This document shows positions 49,305 to 58,497 of a stretch of DNA of 64,000 bases, piece after piece (positions within the stretch are counted from its first letter, which is position 1; each line of letters opens with the position of its first letter). The stretch lies in assembly GCA_016714815.1 (NCBI GenBank), contig JADKBZ010000011.1, forward strand, positions 108,501 through 172,500, given 5' to 3'. The notes under the pieces are model-generated. The model had not been told where the DNA came from, made no database searches, and saw only the letters and a list, made by a program, of their open reading frames with translations. The translations under genes and the position numbers were made by a program. This DNA is from Holophagales bacterium (GTDB lineage: Bacteria > Acidobacteriota > Thermoanaerobaculia > UBA5066).

Positions 49305-50594
49305 TCAGTTCCCCTTCCGCGGGTCGGACAGGACGCCCGCGACGGCCGATGCGGCGGCGACGGCGGGGGAGCAGAGGTAGACCTCCGACTTAGGGTTTCC
49401 CATCCGTCCCTTGAAGTTGCGGTTCGTGGTGGAGACGGCGACCTCGTTGTCGCCGAGCGCCCCCTCGTGGACGCCGAGGCAGGGGCCGCAGCCGGCGTTC
49501 ATGACGACGGCGCCCGCCCTCATGAAGTCGGAGACGTAGCCCCGGTCGAGCGCCTCCTGGAAGACGCGGCCCGAGGCGGGGAAGACGAGCATCCGCGTTC
49601 CCTGGGCGACCTTCTTCCCGCGAATGATGTCCGCGGCGGCTTCGAGGTCGTCGATCCGGCCGTTCGTGCAGGAGCCGATGACGATCTGGTGGACCTTCAC
49701 GCCGGCGACCTCGGAGATCGGCTTGACGTTGTCGACCGTGTGCGGGCAGGCGATCTGGGGCTCGAGCGTCGAGACGTCGATCGTGACGACCCGCTCGTAG
49801 ACGGCGTCGGCGTCGGGGACGACCGGCTCGATCGGGTCGGTGACGCCCGCCTCCTCGCGCAGGTAGCGGATCGTCTCCTCGTCGGCCGGGACGATGCCCG
49901 ACGTGGCGCCCGCCTCGACGGACATGTTGCAGACGGCGAGGCGCCCGGAGGTCGACATCTTCCGCATCGTCTCGCCGTGGAACTCGAGGACGCGGAAGTT
50001 GGCGCCCTGGGCCGTGAGCGTGCCGACGACGTGGAGGATCAGGTCCTTCGGGCCGACGTGCGGGCCGAACTCGCCGTTCACCTCGATCTTGATCGTCGTC
50101 GGGACTTCGATGTTGAGGGCGACGCCGAGCGTCCAGACGGAGGCCATCTCGGTGGCGCCGATGCCGAACGAGAAGGCGCCGAGGGCGCCGTGGCTCGTGG
50201 TGTGGGAGTCCGTGCCGACGACGACCTGCCCCGGTCTCACGTAGCCGTACTCGGGGAGGATCTGGTGGCAGATGCCGCCGACGTCTCCGCGGATGTCGTG
50301 AAAGCGGGCGATCTTGTGCCTGTCGACGAACTCGCGGATCTTCTTCTGGTTCGACGCGGTCTTCGGCGACTCGGCCGGGACGCGGTGGTCGAAGATGATC
50401 GCGATCTTCGAGACGTCCCAGGGGTGGGCCTCGATGCCCGTCCCCTCGTAGATCTCGAGGAACTGGTTGATGACGAGCGCGGCGTTCTCGTGGCTCATCG
50501 CCACGTCGACGCGAGGCTCGACGACGTCCCCGGCGCTGACGGCGGGGAGGCCCGCGGCCCGCGCCAGGATCTTCTCGACGACGGTCTTTCCCAT
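49305..50594 (-). CDS. LeuC/homoaconitase-family large subunit
   Basis: The 429-residue protein has the [4Fe-4S] cluster cysteines of the aconitase family: the first in VIGSCTNGR and the other two in NAGCGPCLG. Catalytic His/Asp segments include VVGTDSHTTSHGALGAF. The ~420-430-residue length matches the two-subunit archaeal-type isopropylmalate/homoaconitate group rather than the ~470-residue leucine enzyme. With the small subunit it should catalyse a hydration/dehydration that isomerises a branched malate. A GGAG site precedes ATG 50594. Confidence 0.9.
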   Translation of the reverse strand: MGKTVVEKILARAAGLPAVSAGDVVEPRVDVAMSHENAALVINQFLEIYEGTGIEAHPWDVSKIAIIFDHRVPAESPKTASNQKKIREFVDRHKIARFHDIRGDVGGICHQILPEYGYVRPGQVVVGTDSHTTSHGALGAFSFGIGATEMASVWTLGVALNIEVPTTIKIEVNGEFGPHVGPKDLILHVVGTLTAQGANFRVLEFHGETMRKMSTSGRLAVCNMSVEAGATSGIVPADEETIRYLREEAGVTDPIEPVVPDADAVYERVVTIDVSTLEPQIACPHTVDNVKPISEVAGVKVHQIVIGSCTNGRIDDLEAAADIIRGKKVAQGTRMLVFPASGRVFQEALDRGYVSDFMRAGAVVMNAGCGPCLGVHEGALGDNEVAVSTTNRNFKGRMGNPKSEVYLCSPAVAAASAVAGVLSDPRKGN

Positions 50595-50604
50595 GGAGGT
50601 CTCC

Positions 50605-51804
50605 TTACACGACTCCGTCGGCCTTCAGGCGCGCCACGTCGTCCGTGGCGTAGCCGATCCGGCCGAGGATCTCTGCGGTGTGCGCGCCGAGGCGCGGAGG
50701 GGGCGCGTCGATCGACCCCGGGGTCTTCTCGAGCTTCGCCGTGAGGTTGAAGAGGGGGAGCGTGCCGATCCCGGGCGTCTCGACGTTCTCGAGAGTCTTG
50801 CGGTGGACGACCTGCGGCTGCTTCAGCGCGGCCTCGAGCGAGAGGATGTCTCCCGAGGGGACGTCCTTCGCGTTCAGGAGGTCGACCCATTCACCGGTCG
50901 GCCTCTCGGCGAGCTTCGCCTCGAGGAGCGGAGTCAGGGCGTGACGGTTCTTCTTCCGCGTGTCGCGCTCGGCGAACCGCGGGTCCGCCTTCAGCTCGGG
51001 GACGCCGAGGACGTCGCAGACCGACTCCCACTGCTCCTGCTTGTTGGCGGCGATGTTCACGAAGCCGTCCCGCGTCCGGAACGTCCCCGACGGGGCGGCG
51101 GTGAAGTTGTCGTTTCCGATGGCGACCGGAGACTGCCCTCCGATGAGGAGGTTCGCGGAGACCCACCCCATCAGCGGCATGATCGAGTCGAGGAGGGCGA
51201 CGTCGATCGACTGCCCCTCGCCCGTCCGCTCGCGGTGGAAGAGCGCGGCCAGGATCGCGAAGGCGGCGTTCATCCCGCCGACGGTGTCGCAGACGGGGAA
51301 GCCGGCCCGGAGCGGGTGGAGCCTCTCGTCGCCATTGACGTCCATCTCGCCCGAGAGCCCCTGGATGATCTGGTCGTAGGCGGGCTTGTCGGCATCGGGG
51401 CCGTCCTGGCCGAAGCCGGAGATGGCACAGTAGACGAGCCGCGGGTTGATCTCGCGCAGCGTCTCCCAGCCGACGCCGAGGCGCTTCATCACACCGGGGC
51501 GGAAGTTCTCGACGACGACGTCGGCCGTGGCCGCGAGCTTCCTGAAGATCTCCTTCGCCTCGGGCTTCTTCAGGTTCAGCGTGAGCGACTTCTTGTTCGC
51601 GTTCTGCGCGAGGAAGCTCGTCCCCATCAACTCCTTGTTGAGCTTCGGGACGTTGCCGAGCTTCCTCGCCAGGTCGCCGTCGGTCGGGTTCTCGACCTTG
51701 ATCACCTCGGCGCCGAGAAGGGCGAGGTGGAGCGTGGCGAACGGCCCCGAGAGGACGTTCGTCAGGTCGAGGACGACGACGCCCTCGAGGGCCTTCTTCG
51801 TCAT
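50605..51804 (-). CDS. CaiB/BaiF family CoA-transferase (class III)
   Basis: The 399-residue protein has class III CoA-transferase motifs: VVVLDLTNVLSGPFATLHLALLGAEVIKVENP, ENFRPGVMKRLG, and YCAISGFGQDGPDADKPAYDQIIQGLSG with the catalytic Asp. These enzymes move CoA between acyl-CoA and a free acid, for example succinyl-CoA to citramalate or itaconate. ATG 51804 overlaps the stop of the lyase gene (ATGA). The CoA donor and acceptor are not deducible. Confidence 0.92.
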   Translation of the reverse strand: MTKKALEGVVVLDLTNVLSGPFATLHLALLGAEVIKVENPTDGDLARKLGNVPKLNKELMGTSFLAQNANKKSLTLNLKKPEAKEIFRKLAATADVVVENFRPGVMKRLGVGWETLREINPRLVYCAISGFGQDGPDADKPAYDQIIQGLSGEMDVNGDERLHPLRAGFPVCDTVGGMNAAFAILAALFHRERTGEGQSIDVALLDSIMPLMGWVSANLLIGGQSPVAIGNDNFTAAPSGTFRTRDGFVNIAANKQEQWESVCDVLGVPELKADPRFAERDTRKKNRHALTPLLEAKLAERPTGEWVDLLNAKDVPSGDILSLEAALKQPQVVHRKTLENVETPGIGTLPLFNLTAKLEKTPGSIDAPPPRLGAHTAEILGRIGYATDDVARLKADGVV

Positions 51805-52739
51805 GCCGGGGTCTCCTGTTTCTTCAGCTGGGGGGCGGGCCCGGTCCGGTGGACGCGACCGGGCATCTCGCGCCCGAAGAACGCCGCGACGTCGCGGGCG
51901 ACTTCGATGAGGCGCGCGAGGTCGACGTCGGTCCGCACCCCGTTCCGCTGGAGCGTGTGGACGAGGTCCTCCGTCGCGACGTTGCCGGCGGCGACCTTCG
52001 TGAAGGGACAGCCGCCGAGGCCGGCGAAGGAGGATTCGAGGGACACGGCGCCAGCGCTGAGCGCCGCGTAGATGTTCGCCATCCCGGCGCCGTAGGTGTC
52101 GTGAAGGTGGCAGGCGGCCTCGATCCCGGGATGGAGCGCGAGGAGCTTCCCGTAGAGCCGTTCGACCTGCTCGGGGTACGCGTGCCCGGCCGTGTCGGCG
52201 AGGGCAATCGTGAGGAGCCCGGCGTCGACGTAGGCGCGGGCGATGTCGAGGACCCTTTCCTCGGAGACGAAGCCCTCGAAGCCGCAGCCGAAAGCCGACT
52301 GGACCGAGACCTGGACCTTGCGGTCCGCCTCGACGGCTTTCTTCGCCGTTGCAACGATTCTCTCCGTCGCCTCGGTCGTCCCCATGCCGGTGTTCTTCCG
52401 GCTGTGGGTCTCGGAGGCCGAGACGCCGAGGCAGACCATCTCGACGCCGCAGGCGAGGGCGCGGTCGAGCCCCTTCTCGTTCAGGACGAGGCCGGAGTAG
52501 ATCGCGTGCCCCTTCCGCTCCGCCCCCGGTGCCGTGAGCCGCCGGAAGAGCTCGTCGGTGTCGGCCATCTGCGGCACCTTCTCCGGGTGGACGAAGGAGC
52601 CGACCTGGACGACGTCGAGGCCCGAGGCGCAGAGCGCGTCGATCCAGCGGAGCTTCGTCTCCGTCGGGACGACCTTCGTTTCGACCTGGAGCCCGTCGCG
52701 CGGCCCCACTTCGTGCAGGACGATGCGCCCTGCGCTCAT
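51801..52739 (-). CDS. Hydroxymethylglutaryl-CoA lyase-family (DRE-TIM) enzyme
   Basis: The 312-residue TIM-barrel protein has EVGPRDGLQVE (the DRE-like metal/substrate motif), GVSASETHSRKN, the catalytic-loop region SAFGCGFEG, ADTAGHA and the metal-binding CHLHDTYG. It ends with GLGGCPFTKVAAGNVATED. All positions typical of HMG-CoA lyase are present, so the likely reaction is cleavage of a 3-hydroxy-3-methyl dicarboxyl-CoA to acetoacetate plus acetyl-CoA, or a homologous step. ATG 52739 is preferred over an upstream start at 52775. Confidence 0.9.
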   Translation of the reverse strand: MSAGRIVLHEVGPRDGLQVETKVVPTETKLRWIDALCASGLDVVQVGSFVHPEKVPQMADTDELFRRLTAPGAERKGHAIYSGLVLNEKGLDRALACGVEMVCLGVSASETHSRKNTGMGTTEATERIVATAKKAVEADRKVQVSVQSAFGCGFEGFVSEERVLDIARAYVDAGLLTIALADTAGHAYPEQVERLYGKLLALHPGIEAACHLHDTYGAGMANIYAALSAGAVSLESSFAGLGGCPFTKVAAGNVATEDLVHTLQRNGVRTDVDLARLIEVARDVAAFFGREMPGRVHRTGPAPQLKKQETPA

Positions 52740-52799
52740 CTGAGCGCGCCCGTCGCGCGGCGCCGGAGGGCGCACGCGTGGAAGCGGAAGCAGGTCACC

Positions 52800-53918
52800 T
52801 CAGAGCGCCCGGGCGACCGCCTCGCCCATCTCGAGCGTCGTGGCGGAGCCTCCCATGTCGTAGGTCCTCACCTTCCCTTCGGCGATGACCTTCGCGACGG
52901 CGGCCTCGAGGCGGGCGCCCAGCGCCTTCTCGCCGAGGAAGTCGAGCATCATCTTCGCGGCGAGGATCGTGGCGATCGGGTTGACCTTGTACTGGCCGGC
53001 GTACTTCGGCGCCGAGCCGTGGCTCGGCTCGAAGACGCCGAGCTTGAGGCCGATGTTCCCCGAGCAGCCGAAGCCGAGGCCGCCGACCATCTGGGCCGCC
53101 AGGTCGGAGATGATGTCGCCGTAGAGGTTCGGGGCGACGAGGACGTCGTAGCTCATCGGGTTCTTCAGGAGCCACATGCAGATCGCGTCGACGTTCGCGT
53201 CGTCGACGGCGATCTCGGGGAACTCGGCGGCGACCTTCTTCGCTTCCTCGAAGAAGAGGCCGTCCGTCGCGCGGACGACGTTCGCCTTGTGGACGATCGT
53301 CACCTTCTTGCGGCCGAACTTCCGGGCGAAGTCGAAGGCGGCGCGGACGATCCGCTCGGAGCCCTTCCTCGTGTTCACCTTGCAGGAGATGGCGTACTGG
53401 TCCCCAGGCAGCTCGGCGAAGTGGGCGAACGGCTTGCTGAGGGCGCTGAGCGTCGTGGCGAGCGCGTCGGGGACGGGCGAGAATTCGACCCCGGCGTAGA
53501 GGTCCTCGGTGTTCTCGCGGAAGATGACGAGGTCGATCCCCTCCTTGAAGTTGAGGGGGTTGCCCGGGTAGGCCTTGCAGGGCCTCAGGCAGTTGTAGAG
53601 GTCGAACATCTGCCGCATCCGGACGATGGGCGATCGGTAGGTGAGCCCCTTGCCCTTGAGCTCGGGGGCGAGCTCGAGCTCGGCGGCCTTCACCGGCTTG
53701 GAGGTGATGGCGCCGAACATGGCGGCGTCGGAGGCCTTCAGGAGGTCGATGGTGCGCTGGGGGAACGACTCCCCCTCCGAGCACCAGAATTCCCATCCGA
53801 TGTCGCCGTGCGTGTAGACGGCGTCGAGCTTCAGGGCGTCGAGCGTGATGCGGGCGGCCTCCATGACCTCGTTGCCCACGCCATCTCCCGGCAGCCATGC
53901 GATCTTGTAAGCGCTCAT
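52800..53918 (-). CDS. Isocitrate/isopropylmalate-type dehydrogenase
   Basis: The 372-residue protein is a beta-decarboxylating dehydrogenase: WLPGDGVGNEVM, VIFRENTEDLYAGVE, the Lys/Asn segment TIVHKANVVRATDG, DNLYGD-type VAPNLYGDIISD and EPSHGSAPKYAG. The ENTED motif is more like isocitrate/homoisocitrate than isopropylmalate enzymes. First gene of the operon; with the LeuCD-type pair it would complete isomerisation plus oxidative decarboxylation of a malate derivative. GAGGAG lies upstream of ATG 53918. Confidence 0.9.
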   Translation of the reverse strand: MSAYKIAWLPGDGVGNEVMEAARITLDALKLDAVYTHGDIGWEFWCSEGESFPQRTIDLLKASDAAMFGAITSKPVKAAELELAPELKGKGLTYRSPIVRMRQMFDLYNCLRPCKAYPGNPLNFKEGIDLVIFRENTEDLYAGVEFSPVPDALATTLSALSKPFAHFAELPGDQYAISCKVNTRKGSERIVRAAFDFARKFGRKKVTIVHKANVVRATDGLFFEEAKKVAAEFPEIAVDDANVDAICMWLLKNPMSYDVLVAPNLYGDIISDLAAQMVGGLGFGCSGNIGLKLGVFEPSHGSAPKYAGQYKVNPIATILAAKMMLDFLGEKALGARLEAAVAKVIAEGKVRTYDMGGSATTLEMGEAVARAL

Positions 53919-54011
53919 AGGAACCTGCTCCTCGCGGGGGCCCTCCAGGGGCTTTCGCGCACCGGGGAGTCTAGCTCCGCGAGGGGCCTAAACGCCGCTG
54001 GCGGAAGGGGG

Positions 54012-56360
54012 TCAGGAAGGTTCCTCGGCGTCGAGCGCTTCGAGGAGGGCGGCACTCTCGACCCGGAGCGACGGCAGGAGGCCCAGGGCCTCGCCGAGCG
54101 ATCCGGGCTCGGCCGAGAGCTTCTCCATCCGGGCGCAGAGCACCTCCACCCGCACGCCCCCCAGCGTGGCGGCGCTCGACTTGAGGCTGTGGGCCGCGCG
54201 CCGGAACGTCTCGGCGTCGCTCGCCGCCGCGGAACGCTCCATCTCCTCGATCCTGAGCGGCGTGTCGCGCCGGAAGATGGCGAGGAGGGAGTCGAGGAAC
54301 CCCCCTTCGCCCGGCTTCTCCAGTCCTCGAAGCGCCTCGAGAGGCCCGGGGACCAGGATCGGGGGCTCCGCCGCGGGCGGACCCCGGCGGGTCCGGCGGG
54401 GCGTCCGCCTGAGGGCTGCCGCCAGCTCCTCGACGCGGACGGGCTTCGAGAGGTAGTCGTTCATCCCGGCGGCGAAGCACTTTTCGGGATCGCCGGTCAT
54501 CGCGCTGGCCGTGACGGCGATGATCCAGGGTCCCTTTTCGTCCGGGCCGAGGGCCCGGATTCGCCGGGTCGCCTCGAAGCCGTCCATCTCCGGCATCTGG
54601 ACGTCCATCAGAACGACGTCGTAGCTCTCCCGTCGAACCGCCTCGAGGGCCTCCCTCCCGGTCAGGGCGACGTCGGGGGCGTAGCCCATCCGGGAGAGGT
54701 AGGAAAGGGCGACTTTCTGGTTCACGACGTTGTCCTCGGCGAGGAGGATCCGCAGCGGGTGCGTCTTCGCCAGGTCGCTCGGAAGAGCCTGTGCGGCCCC
54801 CCGGCGGCGCCGCTTGCTGACGCTGTCGTCCCACAGCCCGGCCAGGACGGAAGCGAGGGAGCGGGGCCGGACGGGACGGGCCAGGGTCGCGACGAAGGCT
54901 CCGCGGTCGCCGCTCGCGCGCCGTCCGCGGGACGTGACGAGAAGGAGAGGGAGCTCGTCCGCGTCGCGGGTCTGCCGGATCCCCTCGGCCAGGCGGCGCC
55001 CGTCGAGCTCCGGCATCTCCTCGTCCAGGAGAGCGACATCGAAGGGCTCGTTCGCCCCGATCCACGAAAGCGCCTCCTGCGGGGAGGCTGTCGCACGGAC
55101 CACCATTCCCCACGAGGAGAGCGTCTCCGAGAGCGTCTCTCGCGATCCGGGGGCGTCGTCGACGAGAAGGACCCTCTGGCCCACGAGGCGTCCCACCCCG
55201 GGCATGGCCTCGCTGATGGTGGGGGGCGGTCCTTCGAGCGCGAGGAGCGTGACCCGGAACGTGGAGCCGCGGGGCGAATCGCTGGAGACGCTGATCCCTC
55301 CGCCCATCCGTTCGGCGAGACGCTTGCAGATGGCCAGGCCCAGGCCGGTCCCCCCGAAGCGCCGGGTCGTCGAAGGGTCCACCTGGCTGAAGCTCTCGAA
55401 AAGGCGGTTGAGCCGCTCCTGGGGGATGCCGATCCCGGTGTCGCGCACCACGATCTCGACCAGCCGTTTCCTCTCCTGGGCCGGCCGCGAGGAGGCCCGG
55501 AGGACGATCTCCCCGCAGGGGGTGAACTTCACGGCGTTCGAGAGGAGATTGAGGAGGATCTGGCGGACGCGCGTGACGTCTCCCTCGAGCGTCGAGGGGA
55601 CCGACGGGTCGATCCGGAAGGAGAGGTCGAGGCCCTTGGCCGCCGCGCCCGGGGCGACGAGGTCGAAGGAGTCCTCCACCGCGTCGCGCAGGGAGAAGGG
55701 GCGGCTCTCCAGCTCGAGACGCTCCGATTCCATCTTCGAGAAGTCGAGAACGTCGTTCAGGAGGGTCAGGAGGGTGTCGCCGCTCGTCCGGATCGTCTCG
55801 ACGTAATCCTGCTGCTCGGGCGTCAGGGACGTCTCCAGGAGGAGGCCCGCCATGCCGATGACCGCGTTCATCGGGGTCCGGATCTCGTGGCTGATGTTGG
55901 CGAGGAACTCGGTCTTGGCCCGGCTCGCGGCCTCGGCCGCGTCGCGCGCCGCCGTCAGCTCTCCCTCGACGCGCTTGCGCTCGCCGATGTCCCGCGAGAT
56001 CGACACGTAGCCCGCGACCTCGCCGTCCCGGAGCAGCAGGGACGTCTGGAGGGAGACCCAGAGGACCTCTCCCTGCCGGGTCACGTTGCGGATGTCCCCG
56101 CGAAACCCGCCGGAGCGGGTCGCCGCCGTGATCGCGTCGGCGAGGCCGGGCGGGTTCACGTCTCCGAGGAAGAGCCGCCACTGTTTTCCGAGCAGCTCCT
56201 CGCGGGTCCAGCCGGAGCGGGCGAGGACCGCCTCGTTGACGTAGGTCAGGTTCCCCTGGACGTCCGTCACGAGGACGAAGTCGTCGATCGTCCGCGCGAC
56301 GTGCTCGAGAAGCTCGAAGTCTCCGTCGGGGCCGTACTCCCCACCCGGGGCGGGTTTCAC
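54012..56360 (-). CDS. Hybrid sensor histidine kinase with PAS, two receivers and Hpt
   Basis: The 782-residue protein starts at GTG 56360, which overlaps the stop of the V4R-like gene (GTGA). A PAS domain (~20-130) and coiled linker lead to HisKA with SHEIRTPMN (His158) and an HATPase_c domain. A first receiver has LLVDDAPGSRE and ALLDEEMPELDG but ARP in place of the usual KP. A second receiver is canonical (LLAEDNVVNQK, VLMDVQMPEMDG, SKPV). A C-terminal Hpt domain has AAHSLKSSAATLG. It is a BarA-type phosphorelay in one chain. It lacks membrane helices, so it senses a cytoplasmic signal, perhaps through the coupled upstream protein. Confidence 0.92.
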   Translation of the reverse strand: MKPAPGGEYGPDGDFELLEHVARTIDDFVLVTDVQGNLTYVNEAVLARSGWTREELLGKQWRLFLGDVNPPGLADAITAATRSGGFRGDIRNVTRQGEVLWVSLQTSLLLRDGEVAGYVSISRDIGERKRVEGELTAARDAAEAASRAKTEFLANISHEIRTPMNAVIGMAGLLLETSLTPEQQDYVETIRTSGDTLLTLLNDVLDFSKMESERLELESRPFSLRDAVEDSFDLVAPGAAAKGLDLSFRIDPSVPSTLEGDVTRVRQILLNLLSNAVKFTPCGEIVLRASSRPAQERKRLVEIVVRDTGIGIPQERLNRLFESFSQVDPSTTRRFGGTGLGLAICKRLAERMGGGISVSSDSPRGSTFRVTLLALEGPPPTISEAMPGVGRLVGQRVLLVDDAPGSRETLSETLSSWGMVVRATASPQEALSWIGANEPFDVALLDEEMPELDGRRLAEGIRQTRDADELPLLLVTSRGRRASGDRGAFVATLARPVRPRSLASVLAGLWDDSVSKRRRRGAAQALPSDLAKTHPLRILLAEDNVVNQKVALSYLSRMGYAPDVALTGREALEAVRRESYDVVLMDVQMPEMDGFEATRRIRALGPDEKGPWIIAVTASAMTGDPEKCFAAGMNDYLSKPVRVEELAAALRRTPRRTRRGPPAAEPPILVPGPLEALRGLEKPGEGGFLDSLLAIFRRDTPLRIEEMERSAAASDAETFRRAAHSLKSSAATLGGVRVEVLCARMEKLSAEPGSLGEALGLLPSLRVESAALLEALDAEEPS

Positions 56361-56941
56361 CAGGAGAGCTCGAAGACGCAGACCGGGGCGCCGTCGGCCA
56401 CGCAGGCGGAATGCCGGACGACGATGGGGCCGGGGGCCAGGAGGAGACGGAGCGCCTCCTCGTAGTAGCCCCGGCCGGAGATGCAGTAGACCGGCGAGTA
56501 GACCGCCGGGCTCTCGATCCGCACGCGTCCCGAGTTGTCGCCGAGCCGCTCGTAGACCGACCGGCCGAACGTCTGGAACTGGTGGTGCAGGACGGTCATC
56601 CGCTCGAAGAAGCGGTGGGGCTCGCCGCTGATGAAGCCCTTGTAGACGCCCGTGAGGTTGAGCGCGGCGGAGTGGCGGCCGAGGGCGAGCCACGTCTCCT
56701 CGGGATCCCCCCCGGCCGCGGCGGCGATCGCCCGGTCGAGCTCGAAAAGAGCCGAGACCGGGATCCAGTCGGTGGGGAGGACGGGGCGGGAGAGGAGGGC
56801 GAGGGTGGGGGCGGAGAGCCCCTGCTTCACGGTCTCGAAACCCGGCCCGAAACGGTTTGCCGCCCAGCTCAGGTGAGCCCGGAGCATCGTCCCCTTGACC
56901 GCCGCCTTGCCGTCGAACCGGTCGGAGGAAGGTCCTCTCAT
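56357..56941 (-). CDS. V4R/DUF2378-like small-ligand sensor protein
   Basis: The 194-residue protein begins AVKGTMLRAHLSW and ends with VRHSACVADGAPVCVFELSW, a pattern that resembles V4R (4-vinyl reductase) domains and the myxobacterial DUF2378 family. The His/Cys pair near the end could bind haem or a metal. It sits between ispG and the hybrid kinase with overlapping start/stop codons on both sides (ATGA and GTGA). The context strongly suggests that it is the sensory input of the kinase. The family assignment rests on short similarity only. Confidence 0.68.
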   Translation of the reverse strand: MRGPSSDRFDGKAAVKGTMLRAHLSWAANRFGPGFETVKQGLSAPTLALLSRPVLPTDWIPVSALFELDRAIAAAAGGDPEETWLALGRHSAALNLTGVYKGFISGEPHRFFERMTVLHHQFQTFGRSVYERLGDNSGRVRIESPAVYSPVYCISGRGYYEEALRLLLAPGPIVVRHSACVADGAPVCVFELSW

Positions 56942-58239
56942 TTCGCGCGGAGGTTATCGCGATCCGGGGGAGGCGCGTCGGCGGAACCGTTCGCTTCGCG
57001 TTTCGCCGGTTCCCGGAACGGGTACTTCGTCGCGACGTAGTCGTCGACGAGAGCCCGGAAGGCGGCGGAAAGCTCCTCGGTGGAGCCTTTCAGCGTCGTG
57101 AACTTCTGCCCGTCGACGTACACCGGACAGCTGGGCGCCTCGCCCGTTCCGGGCAGGCTGATGCCGATGCTGGCGGCCTTCGACTCTCCGGGGCCGTTGA
57201 CGATGCACCCCATCACGGCGAGCGTCATCGTCTCGACCCCCTCGCGCTCGGCTTTCCAGGCCGGCATCTTCTCCCGCACGTACCCCTGGATCCGTTCGGC
57301 GAGCTCCTGGAAGGTGGACGACGTCGTCCGGCCGCAGCCGGGGCAGGCGGTGACGCTCGGTGCGAACGTCCGGATCCCGAGGGACTGGAGGAGCTCGCAC
57401 GCCGCGTAGACCTCCTCGCGCCGGTCGCCGCCGGGCCGCGGGGTGAGGGAGACGCGGATCGTGTCGCCAATCCCCTCCGCGAGGAGGACCCCCATCGCCG
57501 CCGACGACCAGACGAGCCCCTTCGTCCCCATTCCCGCCTCGGTGAGGCCGAGGTGGAGCGGCTGGCGGGTCTGGGCGGCGAGGTCGCGGTAGAGGGAGAT
57601 CAGCTCCCGCGGACGGGACACCTTGCAGGAGATGACGATCTGCTCCCGGGCGAGGCCGCACTCGAGGGCGAGCTCCGTCGACTGCAGCGCCGAGAGGATC
57701 ATGCACTCGTTCAGGATCTCGCCGGAGCTGCGTCCGAGCCCCCGGTCGGTGTTCTCCTGCATCTTCGAGAGGACGAGCTCCTGGTTCAGCGAGCCGCCGT
57801 TGACGCCGATCCGCACCGCCTTGCCGTGCTCGCGGGCGACGGCGCAGATGGTGGCGAACTGCTCGTCGCGCCTGCGGCCGGTGCCGACGTTTCCGGGATT
57901 GATTCGGTATTTTGCGAGAGCCTTCGCCATCTCCGGGTAGCTCGTCAGCAGCGTGTGCCCGTTGTAGTGGAAGTCCCCGACGAGCGGGACGTCGCACCCC
58001 TCGGCGTCGAGCCGCCGGCGGATCTCGGGAACCGCCGCCGCCGCCTCGGGAAGGTTCACGGTCACGCGGACGAGCTCGGAGCCGGCGGCGGCCAGCTCGA
58101 GGCACTGTTTCGCGGTGGCCGCCACGTCGGCCGTGTCGGTCGACGTCATCGACTGCACGACGACGGGGGCTCCGCCGCCGACCGTCACCTTTCCCACCCG
58201 GACCGCCACCGTCTCGTGGCGTGCAGCATTGGTCGTCAC
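56938..58239 (-). CDS. ispG: 4-hydroxy-3-methylbut-2-enyl diphosphate synthase (flavodoxin/ferredoxin) IspG
   Basis: The 433-residue protein has the IspG layout: an N-terminal TIM barrel (VVVQSMTSTDTADVAATAKQ, FHYNGHTLL, RINPGNVG) and a C-terminal 4Fe-4S domain with TACPGCGRTT and GCIVNGPGES supplying the three cluster cysteines. It makes HMBPP in the MEP isoprenoid pathway in the cytoplasm. GTG 58239 is preceded by a strong GGGAGGT site. No other MEP genes are near. Its stop overlaps the start of a sensor gene, which is unusual for this enzyme. Confidence 0.96.
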   Translation of the reverse strand: MTTNAARHETVAVRVGKVTVGGGAPVVVQSMTSTDTADVAATAKQCLELAAAGSELVRVTVNLPEAAAAVPEIRRRLDAEGCDVPLVGDFHYNGHTLLTSYPEMAKALAKYRINPGNVGTGRRRDEQFATICAVAREHGKAVRIGVNGGSLNQELVLSKMQENTDRGLGRSSGEILNECMILSALQSTELALECGLAREQIVISCKVSRPRELISLYRDLAAQTRQPLHLGLTEAGMGTKGLVWSSAAMGVLLAEGIGDTIRVSLTPRPGGDRREEVYAACELLQSLGIRTFAPSVTACPGCGRTTSSTFQELAERIQGYVREKMPAWKAEREGVETMTLAVMGCIVNGPGESKAASIGISLPGTGEAPSCPVYVDGQKFTTLKGSTEELSAAFRALVDDYVATKYPFREPAKREANGSADAPPPDRDNLRAK

Positions 58240-58481
58240 GGGAGACCTCCCGCGGGGCTCACCCCGCACACCGGGGACGTTAGCAGAGGGTCCCGGCTCC
58301 CCTTCACGCCGCCTCGCGGCGGCCGGTGCCGGGACGCCTGCCGGGAGCCCGGGCGGCCCGTCGCGGGCTCGACGAGGTCGAGGAGGTCGAAGACGGACGC
58401 GGCTCGATCTCGGAGCAGCTTCGCTTACTGGCCCGGGGTTCCATGCGTCGGTCGCCATGTTCACGATGGGAGCGGACGGCG

Positions 58482-58487
58482 TACCAT
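58482..58487 (+). promoter_or_regulatory. -10-like hexamer TACCAT before the reductase gene
   Basis: TACCAT ends 10 nt before GTG 58498, the same spacing as at 1987 and 4647, with no Shine-Dalgarno. A leaderless transcript is likely. Confidence 0.4.
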
Positions 58488-58497
58488 CGGGCTGCCC

